64,000 nt of DNA from Cenococcum geophilum 1.58 (taxonomy: Eukaryota; Ascomycota; Dothideomycetes; Gloniales; Gloniaceae): positions 62,001-126,000 of the forward strand of contig KV748257.1 in the NCBI GenBank assembly GCA_001692895.1, given 5' to 3'. Every line of letters begins with the position of its first letter. Position 1 is the stretch's first letter. The translations under genes were made by a program, and so were the position numbers. The notes under the pieces are model-generated. The model was given only the letters and a program-made list of their open reading frames with translations, had not been told where the DNA came from and made no database searches. Shown one piece after another: positions 11,477-23,986 of this stretch.

Positions 11477-13300
11477 TAGTATGCCGCCACAAAAACCTAT
11501 TAAAAGGAAAGATAGAAGGTTAAATAAGATACTACAACAGCTGCTACCGTATTAGGTGCCGGATACTTAAACTTAGAGAGGTTATATAATAGAGCGGGCA
11601 CGACGGCTATAGGACCTTTAAGATTAGCTTCTTACGCTTCGCAGGAAGAGCGAGGCCTAGCAGCTAAGTAAGATTAATAAGGCTATTGCATTTTTATATC
11701 CGTACCACGGATATATGGAGCAGCTTAAAGTTCTTAAATAGTTGCTGTTTAAGGAAAAAGATATAATACTTATTATAAGAACCTTATTTAGTAAGAGTAT
11801 AATAATATAAGCAATACTATATCTTCTTCGGGCCTTAGTGGTAATTATTATCTTACCACTTAATATAATTAGTGCGGAGTAAAAGGTAAAGATTAAGGAG
11901 CTTCCTAGAATAAGGCCGGTTTATATATATAAGAAAATAATATCTAAATATCTTTTAGGGGAAATCCGCATTAGAGTATATATCTATATTTTAATATCGC
12001 CGGAGCTATTAGCTAGGAAAAAGCTCTATAAAACTCTTACCTACCCTACTTTCCGCATGTACATTAGCTTAGTGGTAATTAATAAAGTGCACCTTATAGC
12101 TAATTAGGGGGGTTTATTCCGGAGTTCGTATATATAGCTATAGAAAGTATAATTATTATTAGGGCGAAGGCCTTAGTTTACTTATACTGTAACGCTTAAT
12201 AATATAACGTTTAAGATTATATAAGAGTTAGCGGGCTTTTAAGATAATATAAATATAGTACGGACGTTAATTAACCGGCTAGATCTATTAATTATTAGAA
12301 AATATGTTAAGTAAGGAAGTAAGAAGTTTTTTAAGAGCTTATACTTTATTATAGACCGCACGTATAAAAAAGCTCTAAAAGGGAATCTATTATTTATACT
12401 GATCGGAAGGGTATCTAGTTAGATATCCGCTATATCTGCCTATTAGAGGGTTAAATATACGCCAACTCCTTACTAAATCCTAAAGACAATTATCTTCTTT
12501 AATTTAAAGGATATAATATTACAATGCAAAGATATAATTTGTTTGTGGTTAATATATTATAGGTACTAAAAAGCGCAGGCTAAAAAAGTAGTTTAGCTTT
12601 ATTATACATCATTAGCTACCGCGGATAAGGATAGACTATATAAGGAGTTTAGAAAGCCTAACTCTAAAATCCACATTCTAGTCTCTTCTAATACGCTTAC
12701 CTATAGCACTAATATTCCTAATATTAATAATAATAATTCTTTGCTTAACGTCCGATTCGGATCCCTATTGGGCCTACGCGGACTACTCCTTATTTATATG
12801 TGGGGAGAAAACTCAACTTAAGAAAGACTCAACTTGAGAAAACCCCGTGATCCATCTCCCCGCCTCTTAGGACTCGCCTACGAGGCGCCTACGAGGCGAT
12901 ATTCCTAATATTAATTATATTGTGCAGTATTATATACCTAGAATAAAGTTAATTAACATAATATAGCAACAATTTGGGCGCGCTGCTTACAGTAGTAGTT
13001 AAATAAGTGTAGTAATATTCCTAATTAAGAATTGATATAAAGGTCCGCGTAAGGATATTACTAGGCTAGCTAAAGGTTATAGTTATATAGGTAGAGCTTT
13101 CTAATCCTAGCTAAGTTAACTTAGCTATAAATATCGTGTTAAGTAAGAGGTATTATAAGAGGTATTACAAGAAGACAAAGCTACTAATTTTGCTAGTAAT
13201 ATATCTTTAAGAGTGTCTATATATAGTAATGTAGATTCTAATCTATCCGTATTTAATATAGGGTAAAAGCTTAGTCTAGGTAGAACATCTATAGTTTTAT
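11477..13300 (+). pseudogene. RecQ-type DNA helicase relic (telomere-linked-helicase-like), RIP-mutated
   Basis: One strand still reads as a superfamily-2 helicase in canonical order although many stops interrupt it. Pieces seen: a pre-motif block IAFLYPYHGYMEQLK (about 11,685-11,735); motif I as RTLFSKS (about 11,780-11,800; family form RTxFGKS); LPLNIISAE (about 11,855); ISPELLARKKLYKTLTYPTF (about 11,997-12,056); motif II as VVINKVHLIA (12,073-12,102; family form VVIDEVH); then KTIIFFNLKD, FRKPNSKIHILVSS and TNIPNIN (12,485-12,727). After a 171-bp LINE insertion, YIVQYYIP and the arginine-finger motif QFGRAA (12,968-12,985) follow. G-to-A changes in motifs I and II all fall in TpG context, as RIP predicts. 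Such helicases are often multicopy and subtelomeric in fungi. The right end grades into Gypsy sequence and is approximate. Confidence 0.7.
12728..12898 (-). mobile_element. LINE C: 171-bp 5'-truncated LINE insertion
   Basis: A 16-bp target-site duplication, ATATTCCTAATATTAA, stands at 12,712-12,727 and 12,899-12,914. Between them lies only the 3' end of the LINE family found full-length elsewhere in the window: minus-strand terminus ACGTTAAGCAA followed by an ATT-repeat tail at the left edge. Heavy 5' truncation is normal for target-primed reverse transcription. It interrupts the helicase relic between its fifth and sixth motifs. It keeps more CpA than its surroundings, suggesting it came later or was too short to be hit by RIP. 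Confidence 0.9.
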
Positions 13301-13938
13301 CTATAGATATCCTACTAAGGAAGCTAGCGCGGTATCTAAAGACTAAGGCTAAGAAAAGAGTAGAGCTCTTCTATTATATCTATGCTCTTATAAATAAGGA
13401 AAAGGGCTACTTATAAAAGATTATATTGGAGAACTATAAGAAACAGTCTCCATCCGCTAACTAAAAAGATTTTTTATAGAAGAATACTTAAACGGATAAT
13501 AGTAGTGGGAATGCCTAGAGAATATATATTTATAGTATATTAAGGATAAAAAGTAAACTAGGTATTAGCTAAAGAACGAGCTAAGTATATAAGGATTAAG
13601 CAGCTAATAGTTAGGAAAAGTAGAAGCCTATAGAACTAAAGGGAGCTAGTAGTAAAGCCTTAACCCCTTAAAGGAATTTAAGGACAATACCTAAATTTAT
13701 AAGTTAATTAGTAAGATTAATAGTTTAAAGTACTAATAGATAGTAGAGTAATAAGAAACTATATATTACTAGTAGTAGTTAAGTGGATAAAACTACTTTA
13801 TAGATAGAAGGAGTACTTCTATCTATTTATTACAATTTTAAAAAATCCAATAGCTTATAGAGGAGGTATTATTAATCTTAAAATAGGACCTATTTAGATA
13901 ACCATTAAAGGAAGACGAATTAAGATATTTTTTAATAT

Positions 13939-14359
13939 TGTTACGAACGCTTTAAGTACGATGTTACGACTACTTGGAGAAGAGTTAGAAGAAGCTAGTT
14001 GGTTAATACAAGTACGGTCCAGGATGGAACCCGTAGAACTATATAATAAAGAATAGTAACCGAGGTTATATAACGTGCTATGTATTAAACGCGAGGAATA
14101 AGAGGAACTTACGTACCTTATATATAACACGTATATTACGTATAAGAAGGATTTTATAGAAGTACGGTTATGTATTTAAGGACCCTCAATCCCTACCTAG
14201 ATAGTTCCTTCCTTATAGTAATTCTTAGAATACAATTAGAGTTAATCTATTAGGCAACTACTCCACTAGTTATTATTATATTATTAACTTACCTACGGTA
14301 CCTATATACCTAGCCCATTAACAAGTCTACCGTAGTTCCTGCTATAAGGCTCCGTTACA
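13939..14359 (+). repeat. Left LTR of G1
   Basis: About 421 bp, direct repeat of 21,518-21,938, beginning TGTTACGAACGC and ending CCGTTACA, with AATAT flanking. Confidence 0.92.
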
Positions 14360-16009
14360 TAATCACTACCACCGTTACGGTCTTAGTAAGTTAAATAATA
14401 TGCTACTAAAAGCAGCCACCACGACGCCATTGACGGCGGTAACTACGTTAGGATTAGGTAACGATACTAGTATAGCAGATACTAATTCCTAACAACCTAT
14501 AACGGTAGGACAGTTATAAGCAATAGTCGACTAGTTAATGGGAGATAATGTAGCACTTAAAAATAGGATTAATGGAATAGGAGTAGTAAAGGTTAAGTTA
14601 CTATTAATTAAAAGATTCTTAGGAGAGAGATCGAAGCTTAAAGGATTCCTTACGCAAATATACTTTAAGGTTGCGTAAAAGGGAGCAAAGCTAGTAATAA
14701 CTATAGATTAAGTAGCATATGTAGGATTATTCTTATTAGGAAGAGCACTTAAATAGTTTAAGCCTTACCTTATAGAGATATAAGTAAATAGAATAATAAC
14801 TACGAACTAAGAGGTACGGTTTATATTCTTAAGCTAAAGTGGATTCGCAGAGCAACTTATACAAATGTTTAAAGATCTAAAGGCAATAACTATAGCGGAA
14901 AGAAAACTCTAAGACATTATATAACAAACCTTAGTAATTAAGTATATAATATAGTTCTAAACGCTAGCTATATAAGTTAAGTAAAATAATAAGGCGCTTA
15001 TGGTATAGTATAAATAGGGACTTAAGGCTAAAGTCTAGAATATAATTATTCTAATAGAAGACGTGGACACCCTAAGGGAACTAATAGATTAAGTAATAAA
15101 AATTAATAATAGGATCTACTAAAGGGAACAGACTAAGAGAGGTTAGGATAGAGTTCTATAGTTATATAAGACATAGAGTACGCAACAACCTAAGCTAAAT
15201 TAGAAAATATAGTATAGCGCAGAGCTAATAGACCTAAGTAGTACTAAAGAAATCTATAAAAGATGGAGTAAGAAACTATAGAAACCTAAAGGTTAAGGAT
15301 TAAGTAATTATAGGACTAGAGAGTATAGGCCAAACTAAGGATCTTAGTAGTAGAAGATATTTAAGCGGACTCTATAATAAAAGCAATAGTTTAAAGAGGG
15401 AGCTTATATAAATTACGGAAAATAGGGTTATTTTACTAAAGACTATAAAAGTGGTTAGAGTTATTACGTAGTAAAGGGAACTAGACTAGCAGTATATAAT
15501 ATAAATGTATAGAGGGATAATAGTGTACTATAAGAAACAAAAGAATGTTTAATTAAAAGTTTTGCGTTTTATTATAATAACGCATGCTAAATTTATAAAG
15601 ACGCTAAGTATAGTGCAAGCTATTAGCTATAAAAGCTAGAGTTAAGAGGACTTAAAGGAACTAAAGAGTTAGATAAAGAATAAGATTAACTCTATAAGCT
15701 GGATTAGGATATTATAGTAATATACGGATAAAGATTAGTAATAATAATAATGGAGTTAGAGTACTTATTAATTAATAGCAACGAGGATAGTAAAGGAACT
15801 AACTGGGGGTATCTAAACCTTAATAATGCAATAGAAGTAGAAACTAAGACCGCTATAAAGTAAGGTTTAGTAACGGGTATTATAATACCATTAGATATGG
15901 CATCTATTGCTTTATAAGACGGAAGGAGCAATATCTAGAGACGATTAAGTAAGTAGATAACTGCTAGTGCTAGCTTACTACTTAATAAAGGCAAAAGGCC
16001 AAAGGCTTA

Positions 16010-16215
16010 AGATTCTTAAGATAAGATAAGAGATGACTAAGATTCTTAAGATAAGATAAGGTACGCTTAAGGACCTATAATAGATAAAAACTAATGGGAT
16101 AGAGTAATAGCTTAGTTTAGTAATATACGAATAAGCTTAGGACGAAGTTTCCTAAAGGTATAAGACTTTTAAGACGAGATAAATGAGATCTAGGACTCTT
16201 AAGATAAGATGAGGA
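16010..16215. repeat. Short imperfect direct repeats inside G1
   Basis: The motif AGATTCTTAAGATAAGATAAG occurs in imperfect copies (about 16,012, 16,038 and variants to about 16,210), forming a loose tandem cluster between the gag-like and protease regions of G1. Confidence 0.6.
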
Positions 16216-19200
16216 CACTAGTAAAGCCTAGTTAGACTAAGGCTAGAGCGCAGCTTAAGAAAGAAGCAAGCTTAGGATTAAAGAATTTAAGGGGTTAAGA
16301 ATTTGGAGTATAAATAAGGACACCCATAAGAAAGAAGTAAGAGACTTTGCTATAGATTAGAGAATCGGTAGTAGAAATAGCAGTTAGATTAAGAGACAGA
16401 TATATAGACTTAGAAGACTTACTAGGGAAATATAGTATTCGGCCTAAAGATTAAAAAGTTAATATAGCGATTAAGAAGTAAGAGAACTTTAAGGATCTAA
16501 TTATAAGACGTAAATAAAAAGAAACTATAGACGAATTTAGAGCAAGAATTATCATATAGTAAGAAAAAAAACTAGATATAAGATCTAGCACACTAGGTCA
16601 TATAAGGGATAAAGCACTTATATAAAGAATTACTAATAGGCTAAGAATAGGTATACTAAGAGCTAAGTAGCTTACTAAACTAGAAAATAAAGAAGATCTA
16701 GGGATTCCTACTAGGTTTAAAGAACGATATATAAAAGGCTGTTATAACACAGTAATAAGAAGATACTTCTTTACGGATAAACCGTATATACTCTAGCAGC
16801 TATACTAAAAGTAGTATAGGCAACAATATAATAATAAGTGGGAAGATTTCTATATATAGTTGGACGAAAAAGTTATCTAAGACCACCTAATTACGGAAAA
16901 GGCGATAAATTATATTAAGGGAGCCTTAATTATAATATTAAAGGATTTAGAGGAACGATTAGAGAGAGAAGTAAGAGGCGCGTCTTAGTACCTACGAATA
17001 AAGTTATAATGTTTAGATTAGTGTAATAGAGGTTTAAACTTAAGAATAAAGATAAGTTAAGAGTTAACCTAAAGCACCTAGTATACTATATGCTATTATG
17101 GATTATATATATAGACGATATATATAAGATGCACAAGAATCTAAAAGAGAAAAACCGGAAATACTCTATAAGGATATACTGGATAACAGATAAATAATAG
17201 TATAGGAATGCTAAGTATATATACGGCTGGCATCCAGCAGAAGTCTAAGAGGAAGGAAATTTAATACTTTAACTAGGAAAATTCCTTACGGAAGGATGCT
17301 TAGATGGATAATAATAGTAGAAATATCTAGAAAATACCTATCTATAGTATATTAAAGATAAAAAGCGAACTAGGTATTAGCTAAAGAATAAGCTAAGTAT
17401 AATAGGATTAAGCAGCTAATAGTTAGGAAAAGAAGAGGCCTATAGGACTAAAGGGAGCTAGTAGTAGAGCCTTAGACCCTTAAAGGAATTTAAGGATAAC
17501 ACTTAAACCTAAGAATTAATTAGCAAGATTAACAGTTTAAAGCGTTAGTAGATAGTGGAGTAATATAAAACCATATCTTATTAGCAGTAGTTAAAAGAAT
17601 AGGGCTACTATATAGGCAAAAAGAGTACCTTTATCTATTAGTAATAATTTTAGGAGATCTAATAGCCTATAGAGGAGGCATTATTAATCTTAAAATAGGA
17701 CCAATTTAGATAACTATTAAAGGGAGATAAGTTAAGATATCTTTTAATATATTACTATTAGGGAATAATAAGGCAGTATTAGGAATGCCTTAGTTATAGA
17801 AATATAATCTAAAGATTAATTAGGTTATAGGTTAGGTTAATATTAGAGATATATAATAATATAAAATGTAATAATAAACTAAGTTAGTATAGTACTAAGT
17901 CGGAGTAATATATAAGGAGACCAATTAAAGATTAAGCCATATACCAAAAAGATACTATAAGTATAGTAAGAAGCTATAGTTACTAGAAAGTAAAAGCTAT
18001 TAAATTATATAGTATAGAACTATAAAATAAAGCTAGAACTAGGAATAAGTTTAAGGTTCTACCTAACTTATAAATTAACAGAAAAAGAGTTATAGGCACT
18101 TAAGGAGTTTGTCTAGGAAAATCTTTAAAAAGGATATATTAGACCATCGCAGTTATTAGTAGGATATCTAGTACTATTCGTACCAAAGAAGAATAAAAAA
18201 CTTAGGCTATGTATTAACTATAGGCAGTTAAATAGCATTACTAGGAAGAATAGGTATCCTTTACCCTTAATTAGCGAAATCTAAGATAGGATTGGTAACG
18301 CGTAAATTTTTATAAAGATAGATCTAAGATAGGCGTACTATTAGATTAGAATTAAGGAAGGCGATAAATAGAAGGCAGCCTTTAGGTTAAAGGAAGGACT
18401 ATATAAATTACTAGTTATATAAGTTGGGCTTATAAACGCACTAGTAATATTTTAGAAGCGTATTAATAATATATTAAGAGAATACTTAGATAAATTTATT
18501 ATAGTATACCTTAATATTATTATTATCTACTTAATAAGTAAGGAAGAATATAGAGAACACGTTAAATAGGTCTTAAAGAGACTATAGAAAGAATAGATGC
18601 TAGTAGTAATTAAGAAATACAAATTCTTTACCAGGAAGACAGATTTTGTAGAATTTATTATTAAACTAGGCTAACTTAGTATAGATCTAAAGAAGATTAA
18701 GGCTATAGTAAATTGGCAAGAACTAGAAAACATAATACAGTTAAGGTTATTTCTAGGGTTTTGTAACTACTATAGAAGGTTTATAGCTTAATAGTTAAAG
18801 GATATTAAGCCACTTATAAGATTAATAAAGAAGGAAAAACTATAGGTATAGGGAAAGGAATAAAAGGAACTATTTAAGAAAATTAAATAGTTGTTTACCC
18901 AGGAGCTAGTTCTTAAGATCTATTAACTATAGTTAGAGATAGTAGTTAAAACAAATGCATTAGACTATACGCTAGGAGCGTACTTTCTATAAAAATATAA
19001 AGATGGATAGCACTTAGTGGTATACTATAGTTAAAAGATAATACTACTAGAACTAAACTATAACATCTATAATAAGGAGTTATTAGGTATAGTTACAGCA
19101 CTAAAAAAATAGAGATTATTTTTATAAGGTATAGAAAAACTATTTATAGTTAAGANNGATTATAAGAACCTAANGGGGTTCCTAATAATAAAAGAACTTA

Positions 19201-21517
19201 ATTATAGATAGGTTAAATAGGTGGAAATACTTACAGAATACCATTTTAAGATTTAGTATACTAAGGGAACAAAGAATACACGAGCAGACGCTCTAAGCAG
19301 AAAGGCTAAACTATAAAATAATGAAAAGCCATTAGGGGCTTTGTTGCGAAAGGATATAGATAGATTAATTAGGTATAATTATCCGAAGATCGCAGCAATA
19401 TAAGAGAAGAAGATCTATAAATTACCGGAAAGTAATTGGATATAAAAGATCTTAGACGTATAAATAGAGGATCTAAACTTAGAGCAGTACGAAAATTAAA
19501 AAGTAATATATATACTAAGATCTATCGCAAAGGAGTTTATTAAGTTATTTTATAAAGGACTAACTTAAGGATATAACGGAGCTATAAGCTTAGTATTAAG
19601 ACTTTAAGAGGAATATATTATTAATAGAATCTAGGGACTAACTAGGTAAGTTATAAAAGAATATTTAGATTGCTAAAGGAATAAACTAATAAGGTATAAG
19701 CTATATAGAGAGCTATAACCTATTAAAATACTAAAAAGACTATAGGAAGTCATATTATAGGACTTTATTATTAAGTTACTAAAATTAAGAGATCCTATTA
19801 CCGGATAAGATTATAACGCGATCTTAGTAATAATAGATAAGCTTATAAAATGGGGATACTTTATAGCATATTTAGAAGAAATATCAGCGAAAGATATTAC
19901 TAGAATCTATATTAAAGAAGTATTTATAAGATACGGAGTACTAAATAAGATTATATTAGATAGAGATCTAAGATTTATAGTAGCATTTTAGGAAGTGTTT
20001 TTAGTAGAGTAAGGAGTTTAAGCAGTAACTTCTACTATATATTATCTATAAACAGACGGTTAAACGGAAAGATTAAATTAGACACTAGAATAGTATCTAA
20101 GGCATTATATTAATCACGTATAGAATAATTAGGTATCGCTATTACTAGTTATATAGTTTATATATAATATAACACTATAAGAAGGAATAGGCACGTTGCT
20201 ATTTAAGGCGAACTATGGATATAAGCTAAGGACCTCATTATCGCTACGTTAGGTAAAGAAGATAAGTAGTATAGCTAAGTAAAGAATAAAGAGTTTAATA
20301 AATCTTTATATAGACCTTACAGAAACAGCTAAGACGGTATAGTAAAGAATAAAAAAGTACTACGATGCTAAGAGATCTAAGGGACTAGATCTTAAAGAGG
20401 GAGATAAAGTATAGCTACTATATAAAAATTTTAAGAGTTAACTAAGTAAGAAGTTAGACCACGTCAGACTAGGACCTTTTAAAATTGTGTAGAAAATTTT
20501 ATTAGTTATATTTAAGTTAAACCTACTAGCTAGGATAAAGATCTACCCTATATAGTATATCGCAATACTAGAGCTAGTATATAGGAATATTAAGCCACCG
20601 GTTTATAAAGTAGACACATATAGAGGATAAGAGGAAGATAAATAGTAAGTTTTAAGGATTATTAGTTATAAGAACGTAGACAATAAAATATAGTACGAAG
20701 TAAAGTGGATAGGCTATAATAAGACTACCTAGGAACTACTAGAGAACCTAAAAAACGCTATAGGAAAGGTATAGGAGTATTAGAAGAGAAAAGGTCAGGT
20801 AATATTAATAAAAAGGAATTGCTAAAGAATAAGTTACCTAAGGGGGACCTAAAAAGAGCGACTGCTGAACTACTTAGAGTTGTTTCCTTCTCTATTAGAA
20901 GAGAATCCGTTCTTTTATTACTAAGTTCCTGCAGACCTTATTCTATAAGTTTCTACTTCTTAAAATAAACCTTTTCGCAAACTTTCTTAAGACAAAGTAG
21001 ATAGGTAGACGCCGCAATACGAGCATCTAGGGCCTTCTATTCCGTATCTTAAGAATACTTAAGCTTTACAAGGGCCTATACCAGGTTACTATTAAGCTTT
21101 ATAGCAGTAAATTAAATATAAGACCCTATAATAAATTACTTAGGGAACTTAGAGACTATTAAGAGTTATAGGGCGCGTATACTTAGCGTTAGAAATAGAG
21201 CGAATATCGCAAGACAATTAAACGTTTGCTTTAGTGCACTCTAAATAAGAAGAGGGTTATTAAGATAAAGGACTCGCTAACGCAATATAAATTAACCCCT
21301 TTTTCAAACAACGAGAATATAAAGATAGTATTATTTTACTAAGCGATAATATTATAGTAATAGTGCGGGCACGACGTTGCGCGTATAAAGAGGAAGAGGC
21401 TTTAGGCATTATAAGTAACAATATTAACTAAATTAATTAAACGGATATTATACCTCTAGTAAACGACTTGGAGATATTAGGTATCTTTAAGGACGAAGAT
21501 AGAGAGGAGGGAGATGG

Positions 21518-21938
21518 TATTACGAACGCTTTAAGTACGATGTTATAACTACTTAGAGAAGAGTTGGAAGAAGCTAGTTAGTTAATATAAGCACGGTCTA
21601 AGATGGAACCCGTGGAACTATATAACGAAGAATAGTAACTAAGGTTATATAACGTGCTATGTATTAAACGCAAGAAATAAAAGGAACTTACGTACCTTAT
21701 ATATAACACGTACATTATATATAAGAAGGATTTCATAGGAGTACGGTTGTGTATTTAAGGACCCTTAGTCCCTACCTAGATAGTTCCTTCCTTATAGTAA
21801 TTCTCAGAATACAATTAGAGTTAATTTATTAGGCAACCACTCCACTAGTTATTATTACGTTATTAACTTACCTGCGGTACTTACATACCTAGCCTATTAA
21901 CAAGTCCACCGTAGTTCCTGCTATAAGGCTCCGTTACA
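21518..21938 (+). repeat. Right LTR of G1
   Basis: Direct repeat partner of 13,939-14,359. It is preceded by a purine-rich tract (about 21,500-21,517) and followed by the AATAT duplication. Confidence 0.92.
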
Positions 21939-23956
21939 AATATCCTACTATTAGGAAGGGATAAGGCAGTATTAGGTATACCTTAGTTATAAGAATATAA
22001 TTATAACGAAATCCCCCAGAAGGTATATATTAGATAAGATAGTAAGAGGTTTTATCTATATCATATTTATATTTTATCTACGTCCTAGGAGATACAGTTA
22101 GATAGATAAGGGGCGAAGGGTTTTACTAGCGTCTTAAAAGGATTATATAGGGAGCTGGTTCTCCTATAGAGAAGAACTAGCAATTAGTCTCTAAATAAAA
22201 GAGGTTAGAAAGTATTTATTCTTTATATATAAAGATTATTCTACCTTAACTTATCTTCTACTTACCTATAACTTTTATTCTATACTATTAATTAAATAAT
22301 TATACGTTCCGGTTAAACTAGCCTCTTATAATTTTAATTGCTTATAATCCTTTACGGAAGGAACGCACGGCTATTAATTAACGATAACGGGCTATACCTC
22401 CTTACCCCCTAAAACAACGCCCCTACTATAAGAGGCTTAGAGCGTCTCCCTAGAGGAGCGTATTCCCTCTTCCTATAAAGAAGCTACGGCTAATCTGTCT
22501 AACCTTATAAGACCCTTAGAAACGATTACTATTAGAAAGTTATTAGAGAAATTACTATATAAGACTTTATAAAAAAACAAAGGAGTTAGAGATAAGTATA
22601 TTAAAACTACTAAGAATAATTATAAGGACAATTAGGGGAAGTATAGACACCCTAGATATAAAGTAGACTTAAAGGGGCAACGCTATACAACGCTATAATG
22701 TTAAAAAAACCTAAATTCCGCATAAAGGAACCTAATAAGTACTATAGTAATAGTCTCCGGAACTGTAATTGTTTTATCCATTAATATAAAATTAAGTTTT
22801 GGTTAGATCTAAAATATTACTTTAATAAGTATAATTAGACACTAATTGCTTTTACCTTCCTACGTAGCACCGTTAAGAGTTTATAGATATGGTATAAGAA
22901 GAAACTTACTATATCCCTTAAATTTAGCAAACTTAAGTCCTAGTTGGTTAATTAGGTCTAAGACCCTACTAATTAAGGGATAGATTATAACTAGCAATAC
23001 TATAACGCTAAATAGCGAGAAGGCTAGAGTATAGTCTAGTTTATAAACTACTTAGAAGAACTAGAAGATAATATACCCTACTTAAACCTATAGGATAACA
23101 CTATATAACTTTACTAGCTACTTACTAAGCTATAACCTAAGATTTAATAGGCTATATAGGAGAAGGGCGAAATTCCTACCTCTTAAGAAAAGCTTATCTC
23201 TAAAGCTACTTAGATTAAAAATGCTAAAAGAGACGATTTAGGTAAGTAAAAGGAATAAGATACTAATAATAAAGAGCGTAGAACTAGACCTAGCTTTAAT
23301 AATAAGGGTAGATTCTAACCTAACTACTCTGCGGAAGAATAACGCGAGTAGGCTTTAAAGCCCTAGAGCAATACTAGTTAGCCCTAGAATAATAATAGGC
23401 AAAAACCTAATCCAAATAAGTAATACTAAGAGTTACGCGTTTATTATAACTGCGGCAAAAAGGGCTATATAAAGCGCTTCTGCTAGTAAAAGAAATAAGA
23501 GTTAGATTAATTAGGAAAAGAGAAAGCCTAGTAGATCTTTACTCCCTTATACTAGGCTAGTAAAAGAAGGAGAGAGTAAGCTACCATATAGTTATTCCTA
23601 TCTCTATTTAAGTTAATAATAAATAGGTAATATAAGACTGCTTTATAGATAGCGGCGCGGCTATAGGGTTTATTTTTTAATTACTAGTAAAAGAATTAGA
23701 TTTAAACCTTAGCGGCTTATAAGTACGCACTATTTAAAGCATTAGAGGCTACTAGATTCTATACTATAGGAAATAGGCTTTTTCTATAGCTAGCTAAGAC
23801 TGCGATAGTCTATAGGATACGTAGGAGATGCGCTTCTATACCGTAGAAATTAAGGGATATAACCTTATTTTAGGATACCTATAGCTTTACTAAGTTAATC
23901 TATATATTAATTAGCCTTTAGCCTCGTATTAATATCGGAAGTCTTAACCGCGTATT

Positions 23957-23986
23957 ATAATAATAATAATAATAATAATAATAATT
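23957..23986. repeat. TAA/ATT microsatellite tail of LINE A
   Basis: About nine uninterrupted TAA/ATA units adjoin the LINE A 3' end. Shorter versions of the same tail mark LINE B (41,143-41,152), LINE C (12,728-12,738) and LINE D (55,765-55,775), so the tail is made by the element. Confidence 0.85.

Larger units (their letters stand above)
13939..21938 (+). mobile_element. Gypsy (Ty3-like) LTR retrotransposon G1, chromodomain type, fossil
   Basis: An 8.0-kb element with two LTRs of about 421 bp and a 5-bp target-site duplication AATAT (13,934-13,938 and 21,939-21,943). Parts in order on the plus strand: gag-like region about 14,400-15,500 with a zinc-knuckle-like patch near 15,410, a further unassigned region to about 17,250, protease near 17,550-17,790, reverse transcriptase about 18,050-18,560, RNase H, integrase about 19,370-20,330, and a chromodomain-like stretch about 20,640-20,790. 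A purine tract precedes the right LTR. It is structurally whole but heavily broken, with many tens of RIP-type breaks. It inserted into an older relative (G2). RIP prevents clock dating; the LTRs differ mainly by transitions. Confidence 0.92.
13300..22001 (+). mobile_element. Gypsy-family fragment G2, split by G1
   Basis: The pieces 13,300 (approximate)-13,938 and 21,939-22,001 align, with mainly transition differences, to G1 internal sequence around 17,050-17,830 (gag/protease region). Clear homology starts at 13,430-13,490. The two pieces are the halves of one older copy into which G1 inserted. No LTR of its own is visible. It is a truncated, broken fossil. The right end abuts the presumed left end of G5. 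Confidence 0.75.
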
